Source: Acetivibrio cellulolyticus CD2 (GTDB taxonomy: Bacteria; Bacillota; Clostridia; Acetivibrionales; Acetivibrionaceae). Taken from it: a DNA stretch of 64,000 nt. Made by a program: the position numbers and the translations under genes. The notes beneath the pieces are model-generated. The model made no database searches, was not told where the DNA came from, and saw nothing but the letters and a program-made list of their open reading frames with translations. The stretch spans positions 399,964 to 463,963 of the forward strand of contig NZ_JH556653.1 in NCBI RefSeq assembly GCF_000179595.2, read 5' to 3'. Positions 18,015 through 26,189 of this stretch are shown here, piece after piece; position 1 is the stretch's first letter, and every line of letters starts with the position of its first letter.

Positions 18015-18776
18015 CTATTCATTCAAAAGACTTGCTATAATTTTACTCTTTTCCCTTAGCTCTGCAAGAACTTTCTTTAGGTCAAAATCACTGAAAGGCT
18101 CATTTGAAGATACTCCCAAAGCATATTTAATCGGTTCGTATCCAACTATTATCGGAACAGCAACACTATTCATTCCAATAACATATTCGGAATTACTTTT
18201 TGCATACCCCAAATAAACTGCGTCTTCCACTTCTTTTCTAAGAACTTCCTGATCACAAATTGTATATGGTGTAAATCTTTGTAACTCGGTCTTATAAAAT
18301 GCTTCTCTTATATCAACTTCCGAATATCCCAGAAGTATCTTTCCTAAGCCAACACAATGCAGAGGAGTTTTTGCACCTATCTTATGGAGATTGCCGCTAT
18401 TCTTTGTTTCAACCTCGGCACATATATAAATAACTTCAAATTCGTTTCTCATCCCCAAATAAACATTAACATGATATTTATTGCGAATTTCCTGAAGACT
18501 TTCCGAAACCCTATAGTCAATATGATGTGAAGTTCTGTACTTTTCAAACAACTCTAAAGCAGCACTACCTATTCTGTATTTATTGCTGCCATAGATCTGA
18601 GTAACAAAACCGCAACACTCAAAGGTCTGAAGTATATTATGAACACTGCTTTTTATTATTCCGCTCATTTCAGCTATTTCTGTTACACCAAGTTCCTTGT
18701 GTTCTTCATCAAAATAATCCAACAGTTTTAATGCTTTATAAAGTGACTTGACTTTTGGTTGATGATTTTTACCCAA
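18015..18776 (-). CDS. IclR family transcriptional regulator
   Basis: About 253 aa from a TTG at 18776 (GKNHQPKVKSLYKALKLL), nine bases after AAAGGGG. The reading frame stays open to a GTG at 18860, but that start has no ribosome site and would place an operator-like palindrome inside the gene, so the TTG is preferred. The winged HTH (KSLYKALKLLDYFDEEHKELGVTEIAEMSGIIKSSVHNILQTF) is followed by an IclR effector domain with HCVGLGKILLGY and SEYVIGMNSVAVPI. It likely represses the hyu operon and itself, with the operon's substrate as inducer. Confidence 0.92.
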   Translation of the reverse strand: MGKNHQPKVKSLYKALKLLDYFDEEHKELGVTEIAEMSGIIKSSVHNILQTFECCGFVTQIYGSNKYRIGSAALELFEKYRTSHHIDYRVSESLQEIRNKYHVNVYLGMRNEFEVIYICAEVETKNSGNLHKIGAKTPLHCVGLGKILLGYSEVDIREAFYKTELQRFTPYTICDQEVLRKEVEDAVYLGYAKSNSEYVIGMNSVAVPIIVGYEPIKYALGVSSNEPFSDFDLKKVLAELREKSKIIASLLNE

Positions 18777-18800
18777 GCTTTTATTCCCCTTTACAGTATT

Positions 18801-18815
18801 TTCACCATTAATGAA
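18801..18815. promoter_or_regulatory. IclR-type operator, site 3 (iclR leader)
   Basis: TTCACCATTAATGAA differs from site 2 by one base. It lies between the iclR promoter (18916-18945) and the proposed TTG start, which fits a roadblock form of autoregulation. Confidence 0.65.
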
Positions 18816-18915
18816 AGCATCATCATTTTTAAGTGCAACACAAAATATTAAATGAGACACAAAGTGCCATTTGATTAATATTACTCTAAATTCTTAAAAT
18901 TTAACCTTTATTTGT

Positions 18916-18945
18916 ATTATACAGGTGTTATGCACTTGATGTAAA
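18916..18945 (-). promoter_or_regulatory. Promoter of iclR
   Basis: Minus-strand TTTACA (18940-18945), 18-bp spacer, TATAAT (18916-18921). It gives a leader of about 130 nt to the proposed TTG start. Confidence 0.65.
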
Positions 18946-19152
18946 TTGATACCAAAAAATAATTTTAAGAAAATGTCGAAAAACACTTGACATTTTCAAA
19001 ATCTCCCAAAAATCAAAAAGGATAGTATTTTTTACTGTTACTTTGATGATTTGGGTGATACAAATGACTAAATTAGAGCAACCGATCCTTGAAAACAAAG
19101 AATATGGCCCCGGAGGGGGAATTCCTTTGCTAAAAAGCCTTTGGGAAAAATT

Positions 19153-19794
19153 TCATATTTGTCCATTTTCAAGTCTCCTTCTATCACTTTTTATCCAAAG
19201 AGCCGGACGAACTCCGCCTCTTGTGTCATTGGCTAAATGATGAATTACGTTCGTATTTCGCTTTGAAACGCCATTTCCTTGTATTCCAATGTTGCCATCC
19301 CCATGTATATAAGCTGCTACACGATTATTCTTTCCTGATGTACGTATCCACCACCACCATGTTGAATTTAAGAATTTTGCTATTCGCTTGCTATTGTTCT
19401 CATCTTTTCTTTGAAACCAGTACCTCTGATTTTTTCCCGGATAATCCAATAGCCTACTACTATCACCAAAAAATGATCTGACAACGTCATCAATAGATAA
19501 TATAAAAATATAATCCATTGTATCTTCTCCACCATCCACTTTATACCACGAATTTCCGGGATTAATATTTAAGGTTTCAATTATTTTTTCTCTATCTTCC
19601 TCACTGAATTTATTATAAAATTCACTATTTAGATATTCTCTTAATTCACAGTCTTTCCAGGTGATATCTGTATTCTTATTATGATAATCCCGTAACTCAA
19701 CGATTTCTTGAGTTAGAATCAAAGCTTTATCTTCTTGCACTTCAACAACAATCCATTCATATTCCCCAAATACTAATTGATCTCCAACCTTCAT
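19153..19794 (-). CDS. DUF6273-like protein
   Basis: A 213-aa protein with the pattern of the clostridial DUF6273 group: FGEYEWIVVEVQEDKALILTQE at the N-terminus, TWKDCELREYLNSEFYNKFS, and a Trp-rich WWWWIRTSG followed by VRPALWIK near the end. No signal peptide. The function of the family is unknown; the end resembles formylglycine/lectin-like folds found in phage tail and surface proteins. The ATG at 19794 has GAGGAG upstream. It stands alone. Confidence 0.75.
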   Translation of the reverse strand: MKVGDQLVFGEYEWIVVEVQEDKALILTQEIVELRDYHNKNTDITWKDCELREYLNSEFYNKFSEEDREKIIETLNINPGNSWYKVDGGEDTMDYIFILSIDDVVRSFFGDSSRLLDYPGKNQRYWFQRKDENNSKRIAKFLNSTWWWWIRTSGKNNRVAAYIHGDGNIGIQGNGVSKRNTNVIHHLANDTRGGVRPALWIKSDRRRLENGQI

Positions 19795-20407
19795 AGTTCT
19801 CCTCTTTCTTATTTTATCGCAACATAAATCTTCATATATTCTGTGTTACATTTTTGAAAAAGACTTTCAAAAGCAAAATGATCATAGGTATATCTATTGA
19901 CATGGATATATTGAAAAACTGATTTATCGGGGTGAATTTTTCCAGGTAGTCAGCCCCATATTTCATTTTATTCGTTCGAACGAAATTATTCAAGCATCCA
20001 AACAAATATTTTGGCAACGGACTGCATTGTTTACATCAATATCCAGCAGAATTATAATAATAAAATAGTACATGCACAAAACAAAATAAATAGGACATAT
20101 CAGCACAGCAAAAACTTAATAGATAATAAAAATTGGTTTCTCATTTGTCGTTACTAAATTAACATCGTGCAATTATTGTAAGTGCCTTCCAAACATAACA
20201 TATGTATCACGTTATATTAAATATTTGTTTATATTAGTTGTAACAGGGAACACTAAATAAATAGTAAGTATAATACAGAATTCTGAAATTACCCCTTCGG
20301 GTCAGAAGAATCCGTTAAAAATATTTGGACCATCCTAGTTTAAGATAAGATGTTTTGAAATATCTATCCAATGATAACACAAACCTTACTATACAGGAGG
20401 TAATTAA
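19795..20407. other. Intergenic region, no convincing gene
   Basis: About 600 AT-rich bases without a credible coding region. It holds a perfect 14-bp palindrome TTCGTTCGAACGAA at 19971-19984 (not a canonical LexA box) and a TTCTGA...TCAGAA hairpin enclosing CCC-CTTC-GGG near 20282-20308. A TATAAT at about 20270 could serve the small gene at 20408. Confidence 0.5.
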
Positions 20408-20629
20408 ATGAACTTTAGTGATATAAAACCCGAGGATGAATTACTCGTTTTTGATAAACCAAGTAGAAAAGTTCGTGAGCGGCAAGGCAAATATGTTTCA
20501 GCAAATGATAACTTCCTTACCATTCAATTCCCGTATTACAAAGATAGCCTCTTGTTATCCGACTTAAGGGAGGGGAGGACAACTATTTTTAAAAACAAAG
20601 AAGCTGTTGAATTTGCACCGCTTAAATAG
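20408..20629 (+). CDS. Small conserved-looking protein, function unknown
   Basis: A 73-aa acidic/basic mixed protein (MNFSDIKPEDELLVFDKPSRK...). The start is well supported by ACAGGAGG eight bases upstream, and the gene ends just before a bidirectional terminator. The pattern of alternating hydrophobic residues (YVSANDNFLTIQF) suggests a small beta-barrel, KOW- or SH3-like, but I do not recognise a family. No cysteines, no membrane segment. Confidence 0.7.
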   Translation: MNFSDIKPEDELLVFDKPSRKVRERQGKYVSANDNFLTIQFPYYKDSLLLSDLREGRTTIFKNKEAVEFAPLK

Positions 20630-20656
20630 GTTATTGGGTAAGTATCTGATTTACCA

Positions 20657-20708
20657 TAAAAAAACAAAGGCCTATAAGATTAAAAATCTTTTAAGCCTTC
20701 ATTTTTTT
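20657..20708. terminator. Bidirectional terminator
   Basis: AAAGGC and GCCTTC arms with an inner AAGATT/AATCTT stem; the plus strand is followed by ATTTTTTT and the minus strand by GTTTTTTT. It serves both the small gene at 20408-20629 and the tRNA gene on the other strand. Confidence 0.8.
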
Positions 20709-20709
20709 A

Positions 20710-20785
<76 letters not shown>

Positions 20786-20791
20786 ATATCT

Positions 20792-20817
20792 AGTGTGTTA
20801 TTGTAGCATAACACACT
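20792..20817. promoter_or_regulatory. 10-bp palindrome at the tRNA-fMet promoter
   Basis: AGTGTGTTAT and its exact complement ATAACACACT flank a 6-nt loop immediately upstream of the tRNA. It overlaps a plausible minus-strand -10 (TATGCT) with TTTACT 17 bases upstream. It could be a leader stem or a protein site. Confidence 0.5.
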
Positions 20818-20871
20818 TTCTGATAAAAGTAAATGTAAATTTCAGTATACTGCTTGCCCTGTATTACAGGC

Positions 20872-21189
20872 TCAAATAGTTTCAACAATAGATCTTCCAT
20901 TATAGTAGTTGCCTATACAATTGCGCGTGTCGGTCATAATCTTTCCACCCATTAACATCCGGACTTTTTGTTCTGGATAGCCTTTCTGAAAGTATATGTT
21001 CTGAAGCTGCAACTTTAAATTGACATCTAGTTCAGATGTTTCAGTGCTGTGTACCAGCTTATGACAAGCATAGCATATATCTATACGACTCTCCCTTGTT
21101 TCGCAAGCTTTTCTCTTTCCATGCCCATGTATAATGTGATGCTTACCTAGATTACCAACTCTACCACATACATAACATACTCTCATCAT
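20872..21189 (-). CDS. Small HNH-type nuclease-like protein
   Basis: About 105 aa. The N-terminal CYVCGRVGNLGKHHIIHGHG, then CYACHKLVH, make a zinc-stabilised HNH-like core (CxxC...HH...CxxCH). The C-terminal 45 residues are helical and basic (YPEQKVRMLMGG). The start at 21189 follows GGGAG. Stand-alone HNH proteins of this size occur in phages and mobile elements. No terminase or portal gene is nearby, so a phage role is not supported here. Confidence 0.75.
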   Translation of the reverse strand: MMRVCYVCGRVGNLGKHHIIHGHGKRKACETRESRIDICYACHKLVHSTETSELDVNLKLQLQNIYFQKGYPEQKVRMLMGGKIMTDTRNCIGNYYNGRSIVETI

Positions 21190-21298
21190 TTTAGCTCCCT
21201 TAATGTACAAATATTTACAAATATTTACGAATATATAGTATGCTTAAATGAATCTTTTTAATCATGATGATTTTCCTTCAGCATTATCTAAAATCATT

Positions 21299-21592
21299 TC
21301 AATTAATAAATAGTACAATACATGGCATTATATTAACTATTTTTGAGTCTTCATAAATTTTATAAACAACCAAATAATTCCTGATTGATGCTCTCCTATA
21401 TCCTTCCTTATCCAAGCGCTTATTCTGGCATTTCCCATACATCCATGCATTGGATTTAAGATACCTGTAACATTTGTCAACTTCGTCCAGTAAATCTCCG
21501 GCTGCTTTTGGATTAACTAGTTCAACTACAATATACGAAACGATTTTATCAAGATCTTGATGGGCGAGCTCAGTAACAACCGATTTATACAT
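21299..21592 (-). CDS. RelE/ParE family toxin (C-terminus possibly frameshifted)
   Basis: A 97-aa ParE/RelE-fold toxin (MYKSVVTELAHQDLDKIVSYI; YRRASIRNYLVVYKI). It overlaps the antitoxin stop by 8 bases, typical of type II modules. Homologues usually end NxxRxxYGxxDY; here the end reads VNIMPCIVLFIN. The -1 frame at the same place reads HVLYYLLIEMIL, so a small indel may have removed the usual end. The toxin may be inactive. Confidence 0.85.
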   Translation of the reverse strand: MYKSVVTELAHQDLDKIVSYIVVELVNPKAAGDLLDEVDKCYRYLKSNAWMYGKCQNKRLDKEGYRRASIRNYLVVYKIYEDSKIVNIMPCIVLFIN

Positions 21593-21845
21593 TGTATTTT
21601 TCTCTTATGCTTTTTAAAGATGCTTCCCCATCAAGCACTTTTCCTTCCTTAAGTTGCTCCTCGGCTGCAATAAGTTTATCATATACATCAAACATAAACA
21701 TTTTTTCCTTATACATTTCCATACTCATAATTACCATATCTCCATAACCGTTCTTAGTTACAAAAATAGGTTCTTTTGACTCATGGCACTTCTGAGATAT
21801 CTTACTTGTATTTTTTAAATCACGGATTGGAATAATCTCAGGCAT
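21585..21845 (-). CDS. Phd/YefM family antitoxin
   Basis: An 86-aa antitoxin starting MPEIIPIRDLKNTSKIS at 21845, with GGGAG upstream. The N-terminal Phd/YefM DNA-binding fold (EPIFVTKNGYGDMVIMSMEMY) is followed by an acidic helical toxin-binding tail (AAEEQLKEGKVLDGEASLKSIREKY). The longer reading frame to 21944 lacks a ribosome site. Paired with the ParE-like toxin it overlaps. Confidence 0.9.
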   Translation of the reverse strand: MPEIIPIRDLKNTSKISQKCHESKEPIFVTKNGYGDMVIMSMEMYKEKMFMFDVYDKLIAAEEQLKEGKVLDGEASLKSIREKYNV

Positions 21846-22053
21846 ATTTTCAACTCCCTTCCCACAATTATGCCACACCGTCAATTTGAACGAAAATGAT
21901 GAAAAAATCCGTATATTTAATATGATATGTGTCATAATGTGCAAATCGTATCCTCACTTATCCAAAATAAAGAATTCGATTCAGCTTCCCAGATTCTTGC
22001 ACAATCAACATTGTGCATAATCTTCAGAATTCTTCTCGGAATTCTCATACAGT

Positions 22054-22980
22054 TTACTCATTTACCGAAATCTCCCCTGTGCTAATTCCTTGAAGAACAT
22101 CTACATGTTTATAATTTTTTACTATCTCAATAAGACTCTTCATTTCATCGGTTATAACTTTATTTTTATGGTATACAACACTAAAAAATCTGTCCCAGTC
22201 ACAGTCTTTATTCTGAATAACATGTATTTTCCCACTTTTAATTTCCTCTTCTACTAGCCGTATAGAAATGACTGCTAAGCATTGATTATCTATAACAGCT
22301 TTTTTAATTGCATCTGAGCTGTTTGCCTCAGAAGTTATCCTGATTGGTATTTCCTTCTCTGACATATATCTTTCAAAAAGTTCTCTTGTTCCGCTGCCCT
22401 GTTCTCTCATAGCAAAGCTTTCATATTGAAGTTCTTCCAGCCTAATACTTTTTTTCTTAGCAAAAGCATGCTTGGTACTGCAAATAAGAACCAAGAAATC
22501 ATTTACTTCAGGAATTGAAATCAAATCCGGACTTTTCACCTTTCCCTCTACGATACCGATATCTAATTCCGATTTTAGCAGTTTTTCTTCTATGTCCATT
22601 GTATTATTTGTATAAGAGTATATTTCAATATTAGGATTCATTTCTCCAAAACTTTTGACAACTTCACTAAGTATACAGTTACCAACTGTATTCGTAGCAC
22701 CAATCCTTATTTTCTCTACGTAATTATCTTGCAGCATCATTTCTTCCATATCATCAAACTTCTTTACCACTTCTCTTGCATAGGAAAGAAGCCTCTTTCC
22801 CTTTGCAGTTATATATAATTTCTTAGAAAGCCTATCAAACAAGAGCCCGCCATAATGTTCTTCAAGCTCTCTAATTGCTTGGCTTACTGTAGGCTGCGAA
22901 ATAAAAAGTCTTGATGCAGCAGTACTCATTTTGCCGCTATCAACAACTTCAATAAATATTTTTAAATGTCTTATGGTCAT
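22054..22980 (-). CDS. LysR family regulator (CysL-like position)
   Basis: A 308-aa LTTR with an N-terminal HTH (IRHLKIFIEVVDSGKMSTAASRLFISQPTVSQAIRELEEHYG) and a two-lobed effector domain. Divergently transcribed from the CoA-disulfide-reductase and sulfite-reductase-like genes. The intergenic region holds a symmetric T-N11-A site (23019-23033) repeated in front of the ABC transporter at 27603-27617. It likely responds to a sulfur or iron metabolite; the effector is unknown. Confidence 0.92.
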   Translation of the reverse strand: MTIRHLKIFIEVVDSGKMSTAASRLFISQPTVSQAIRELEEHYGGLLFDRLSKKLYITAKGKRLLSYAREVVKKFDDMEEMMLQDNYVEKIRIGATNTVGNCILSEVVKSFGEMNPNIEIYSYTNNTMDIEEKLLKSELDIGIVEGKVKSPDLISIPEVNDFLVLICSTKHAFAKKKSIRLEELQYESFAMREQGSGTRELFERYMSEKEIPIRITSEANSSDAIKKAVIDNQCLAVISIRLVEEEIKSGKIHVIQNKDCDWDRFFSVVYHKNKVITDEMKSLIEIVKNYKHVDVLQGISTGEISVNE

Positions 22981-23018
22981 ATTTTCTTCCTCTATTCTAA
23001 GCTAAGCTTAAATCATTA

Positions 23019-23033
23019 ATAGGTTTTACCTAT
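23019..23033. promoter_or_regulatory. LysR-type box, copy 1
   Basis: ATAGGTTTTACCTAT: 6-3-6 palindrome and T-N11-A. It lies between lysR and the divergent operon, about 65 bp upstream of a TATAAT (23100-23105) that lacks a good -35, as expected for an activator-dependent promoter. Confidence 0.75.
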
Positions 23034-23127
23034 CACTTTAATTAGATAATATCATTTTATTATCAATTCAACAAGTGATATATTATTATTATTGGTTGTT
23101 ATAATTTAAGCAAAGAGGTGTTAATAT

Positions 23128-24753
23128 ATGAAAGTTCTTATTATTGGCGGTGTGGCAGCTGGTACTAAGGTTGCAGCAAAGCTAAAACGGGAAAACCGAA
23201 GCTGTGAGGTTACCATTTTAACAAAAAGTAAAGATATATCCTATGCTGGTTGTGGTCTTCCCTACTATGTTGGCAAGGTAATTCCAGATCGCAGTCAATT
23301 AATTGTCAATACTCCCGAGGGTTTTTCAGAATTAACTGGAGTTTTAGTACTAACTGAAGTAGAAGTTACAAAAGTTAATCCTGCTGAAAAAACCGTAGAT
23401 GCACTAAATTTAAAAACACAGGAACCTCTTAAATATAAATACGACAAGCTAGTTATTGCATCAGGTGCAGAAGCCATCAAGCCACTAATTGATGGTATAA
23501 ACTTAAAAAATGTATTCTTTCTAAGAACACCAGATGATGCTGACACCTTACGTAATGCCATAGAATCAGGCGAAATAAAGCGTGCAGTTGTAGTTGGAGG
23601 AGGATACATAGGACTAGAGATTGCTGAAAATTTATCCTCTCAGGGTGTTAAGATTACTGTTATTGATATGGCAAAGCATATACTTCCCGGTTTTGATGAG
23701 GAGTTTACTGAGTATGTAGAAAACTATCTAGCAGACCAAGGTATCATATCCTTTACCGAAACAAAGCTTGAAGCTATTCTTGGCGAAGGAAAGGTTGAGA
23801 AAATTCAAACAAATAAGCGTACTTTTAAAGCAGATGCCGTTATTCTTTCAGTAGGAATCCGAGCTAACACAGCTTTTCTGGCGGACTCAGATATTGAACT
23901 GATGCCAAATAAAACGATTAAAGTAAACGAGTTTTTACAAACAAATATTGAAGATATCTATGCCGTTGGAGACTGTGCTACTGTAACAAATCGGCTTACG
24001 AAAGAACCGGTTTGGTCTCCTATGGGTTCTACTGCTAATATTGCTGGTCGTATTGCCGCAAAAAATATTACCGGTGCCAAGCTAGTTTATCCAGGAGTTC
24101 TAGGAACTGCAGTTGCTAAGCTTCCTGAATTAAATGCAGGAAGAACCGGTTTAACAGAATCAGCTGCCAGAGAGGCTGGCATTCATACTGTAAGTGTCGT
24201 AACAGTTGTAGACGACAAGGCTCACTATTATCCCAACGCTTCATCCTTTATCGTTAAGATGATAGCTGACAGAGAAACCAAACAATTATTAGGCCTGCAG
24301 GTACTTGGAAAAGGTGCTGTAGATAAAATGGTCGATATTGCAGTTACAGCAATTACTATGGGAGCAACTCTTTATGATATTGAAAATATGGATTTAGCAT
24401 ATGCTCCGCCATTTTCAACAGCAATTCATCCTTTCTCACATACTGTGAATATTTTAATAAATAAAATTGAGGGTGTGTTTGAAACTGTAACGCCTGCTGC
24501 CTACGCTGCAAAAGAAGCTGAGGACTATAAAATAATAGATGCCTCTATTAATCCGAGCATAGATGGAGTTCCTTATATAGACCTTACCAAGGTTAATGGA
24601 GTGCTTTCTGAAATTGGGAAGGATGAAAAACTTCTTTTAGTATGTGCGAAAGGTAAAAGAGCTTACATGCTTCAAAACCGTTTAAAGTATTTCGGATACA
24701 CTAATACAAGGGTTCTTGAAGGTGGTACCACTTTTAATGAAATAAAAATATAA
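23128..24753 (+). CDS. CoA-disulfide reductase-like flavoprotein with rhodanese domain
   Basis: A 541-aa FAD/NAD(P)H-dependent pyridine nucleotide-disulfide oxidoreductase. Rossmann motif IIGGVAAGTKVAAKL, single redox Cys42 in SYAGCGLPYYVG (as in CoA-disulfide reductase / Nox), NAD-binding VVGGGYIGLEIAENL, FAD-binding IYAVGDCATV. A C-terminal rhodanese-like domain (from about residue 460) has Cys506 in VCAKGKRAYM. Such fusions reduce CoA-disulfide, CoA-persulfide or polysulfide. It forms an operon with the sulfite-reductase-like gene 27 bases downstream. RBS AAAGAGGTG. Confidence 0.93.
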   Translation: MKVLIIGGVAAGTKVAAKLKRENRSCEVTILTKSKDISYAGCGLPYYVGKVIPDRSQLIVNTPEGFSELTGVLVLTEVEVTKVNPAEKTVDALNLKTQEPLKYKYDKLVIASGAEAIKPLIDGINLKNVFFLRTPDDADTLRNAIESGEIKRAVVVGGGYIGLEIAENLSSQGVKITVIDMAKHILPGFDEEFTEYVENYLADQGIISFTETKLEAILGEGKVEKIQTNKRTFKADAVILSVGIRANTAFLADSDIELMPNKTIKVNEFLQTNIEDIYAVGDCATVTNRLTKEPVWSPMGSTANIAGRIAAKNITGAKLVYPGVLGTAVAKLPELNAGRTGLTESAAREAGIHTVSVVTVVDDKAHYYPNASSFIVKMIADRETKQLLGLQVLGKGAVDKMVDIAVTAITMGATLYDIENMDLAYAPPFSTAIHPFSHTVNILINKIEGVFETVTPAAYAAKEAEDYKIIDASINPSIDGVPYIDLTKVNGVLSEIGKDEKLLLVCAKGKRAYMLQNRLKYFGYTNTRVLEGGTTFNEIKI

Positions 24754-24780
24754 ATAACGATTTAAATGGAGGTTTTTATT

Positions 24781-25734
24781 ATGGCATGTTTAACTATCAG
24801 CGCTGCTGACGAAAAAAGAGTAAAAGCTTTAGGATTTCTGAGCAACAAAGGAACTGATAACTTCTCAGGGAGAATCATTACCATAAATGGCAAAATAACA
24901 GCAGCTCAAAACAAATGTTTATCAGAGGCAGCTGAGCTCTATGGAAATGGTGTTGTAACTTTAACTACTAGATTAACAATTGAAGTTCAGGGAATTCCTT
25001 ATGATAAAATTGAAGACTTTAGAACCTATATTGCTAAGGAGGGTCTTGTTACAGGCGGTACCGGTTCAAAGGTACGTCCAGTTGTCTCATGTAAGGGTAC
25101 GACCTGTCAGTATGGTTTAATCGATACGTTTGGATTATCAGAAGAAATTCATGAGAGATTCTTCAATGGATATTCTGATGTTAAGCTTCCTCACAAATTC
25201 AAAATTGCAGTTGGAGGATGCCCTAATAACTGTGTAAAACCAGATCTAAATGATTTAGGCATTATAGGACAAATGATACCTAATTATGATGAGGATTCCT
25301 GTAATGGATGTAAAAAATGTTCCATAGAAGATACTTGTCCAATGAATGCAGCTAAAGTTGTAGATGGTATTCTTGAAATAAATAAAGAAATATGCAATAA
25401 CTGCGGACGTTGCGATGGTAAGTGTCACTTCGACGCTATTGAAGACAGCAAGGTCGGGTATAAGATATACATCGGTGGAAGATGGGGTAAACTTGTTGCT
25501 CATGGAAAGGCTATTAGCAAGATTTTTACTAACAAGGACGAGGCTATGGATATAATAGAAAAGGCTATTCTTTTATATAGAGAACAAGGCAAAACCGGTG
25601 AACGATTTGCTCAAACTATTGAAAGACTTGGCTTAGAAAATGTAGAAGCTCAATTATTATCAGATAACCTTCTTACTAGGAAGAAAGAAATTCTGGAAGC
25701 AAAACTTCATATTGCAGGTGGTGCTACCTGCTAA
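24781..25734 (+). CDS. Siroheme/4Fe-4S sulfite reductase-like protein with ferredoxin domain
   Basis: A 317-aa protein from ATG 24781 (GGAGG upstream). The N-terminal sulfite/nitrite reductase ferredoxin-like half is followed by the siroheme-[4Fe-4S] ligands SCKGTTCQYG and GGCPNNC. An inserted two-cluster ferredoxin follows, with CNGCKKCSIEDTCP and CNNCGRCDGKC. It resembles the small dissimilatory-type reductases (AsrC-like). With the upstream CoADR-rhodanese it likely handles sulfite or sulfur reduction to sulfide in the cytoplasm; electron donor unknown. Confidence 0.9.
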   Translation: MACLTISAADEKRVKALGFLSNKGTDNFSGRIITINGKITAAQNKCLSEAAELYGNGVVTLTTRLTIEVQGIPYDKIEDFRTYIAKEGLVTGGTGSKVRPVVSCKGTTCQYGLIDTFGLSEEIHERFFNGYSDVKLPHKFKIAVGGCPNNCVKPDLNDLGIIGQMIPNYDEDSCNGCKKCSIEDTCPMNAAKVVDGILEINKEICNNCGRCDGKCHFDAIEDSKVGYKIYIGGRWGKLVAHGKAISKIFTNKDEAMDIIEKAILLYREQGKTGERFAQTIERLGLENVEAQLLSDNLLTRKKEILEAKLHIAGGATC

Positions 25735-25759
25735 TTTAGGTGAAAGTGCTGATCTTGTC

Positions 25760-25811
25760 AGTTTGTTTTACGAATAAAGACGTATAGTCACATTTATTCG
25801 TAAAACAAACT
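25760..25811. other. Perfect 19-bp stem hairpin, 14-nt loop (A)
   Basis: AGTTTGTTTTACGAATAAA and its exact complement around a 14-nt loop, 26 bases after the sulfite-reductase-like gene. It is not followed by a clean U-run. Two other hairpins of the same geometry lie at 37424-37475 and 45404-45457. Confidence 0.75.
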
Positions 25812-25980
25812 ATGGAAGATGTTTTTCAGCAGTTACAACCTAGGTTTCTATATATGGTCTTACATATTGTAACGTTCCTAGAACAAATGTGGCTGACACC
25901 CGTTCAAACTCATGTAGTGGATTGATTGGAATTAGTAAGTTTGAGAAAGTCTTTGTGAGAAAGATGGGTACTCGCCGCCG

Positions 25981-26151
25981 TGCAAGTGCATATTATTCCA
26001 AGAACTAAGCTACAAACCTAAGAGAATGTATGACTCGCTGCGGGTCGAATCAAACTCGCTTCGCTCAAACAGGTGATTCGACTTATCCTACGCTTCGTCT
26101 ACATTCTCTAAGGCTCTTCGCAATGTTCTTTCCATAATATACACTTGCACT
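25981..26151. repeat. Nested 171-nt imperfect inverted repeat
   Basis: Three sets of arms pair concentrically: 25981-26006 with 26126-26151, 26018-26031 with 26101-26114, and 26045-26053 with 26075-26083. The first spacers are both 11 nt. The sequence is GC-richer than its flanks and contains CTCGCTTCGCTC. It is either a miniature inverted-repeat element or a structured RNA; no ORF is inside. Confidence 0.65.
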
Positions 26152-26189
26152 ATTGTAGGTTGTGCTTTCATTTGAAGGTTTTTTAAATT

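Noticed and set aside
19043-19240. 65-codon plus-strand ORF opposite the DUF6273-like gene end
   Set aside because: No family resemblance; it overlaps the 3' end of the better supported minus-strand gene.
19971-19984. LexA/SOS box at TTCGTTCGAACGAA
   Set aside because: The firmicute box needs GAAC-N4-GTTC; here the order is GTTC-GAAC and no SOS gene is next to it.
19832-20017. 61-codon minus-strand ORF
   Set aside because: No start signal and no homology recognised; it spans the 14-bp palindrome.
20872-21189. Prophage packaging region around the HNH gene
   Set aside because: No terminase, portal or capsid gene nearby.
25735-26189. Group II intron or IS200/IS605 element
   Set aside because: No domain V-like hairpin, reverse transcriptase, TnpA or TnpB remnant is visible; only inverted repeats.
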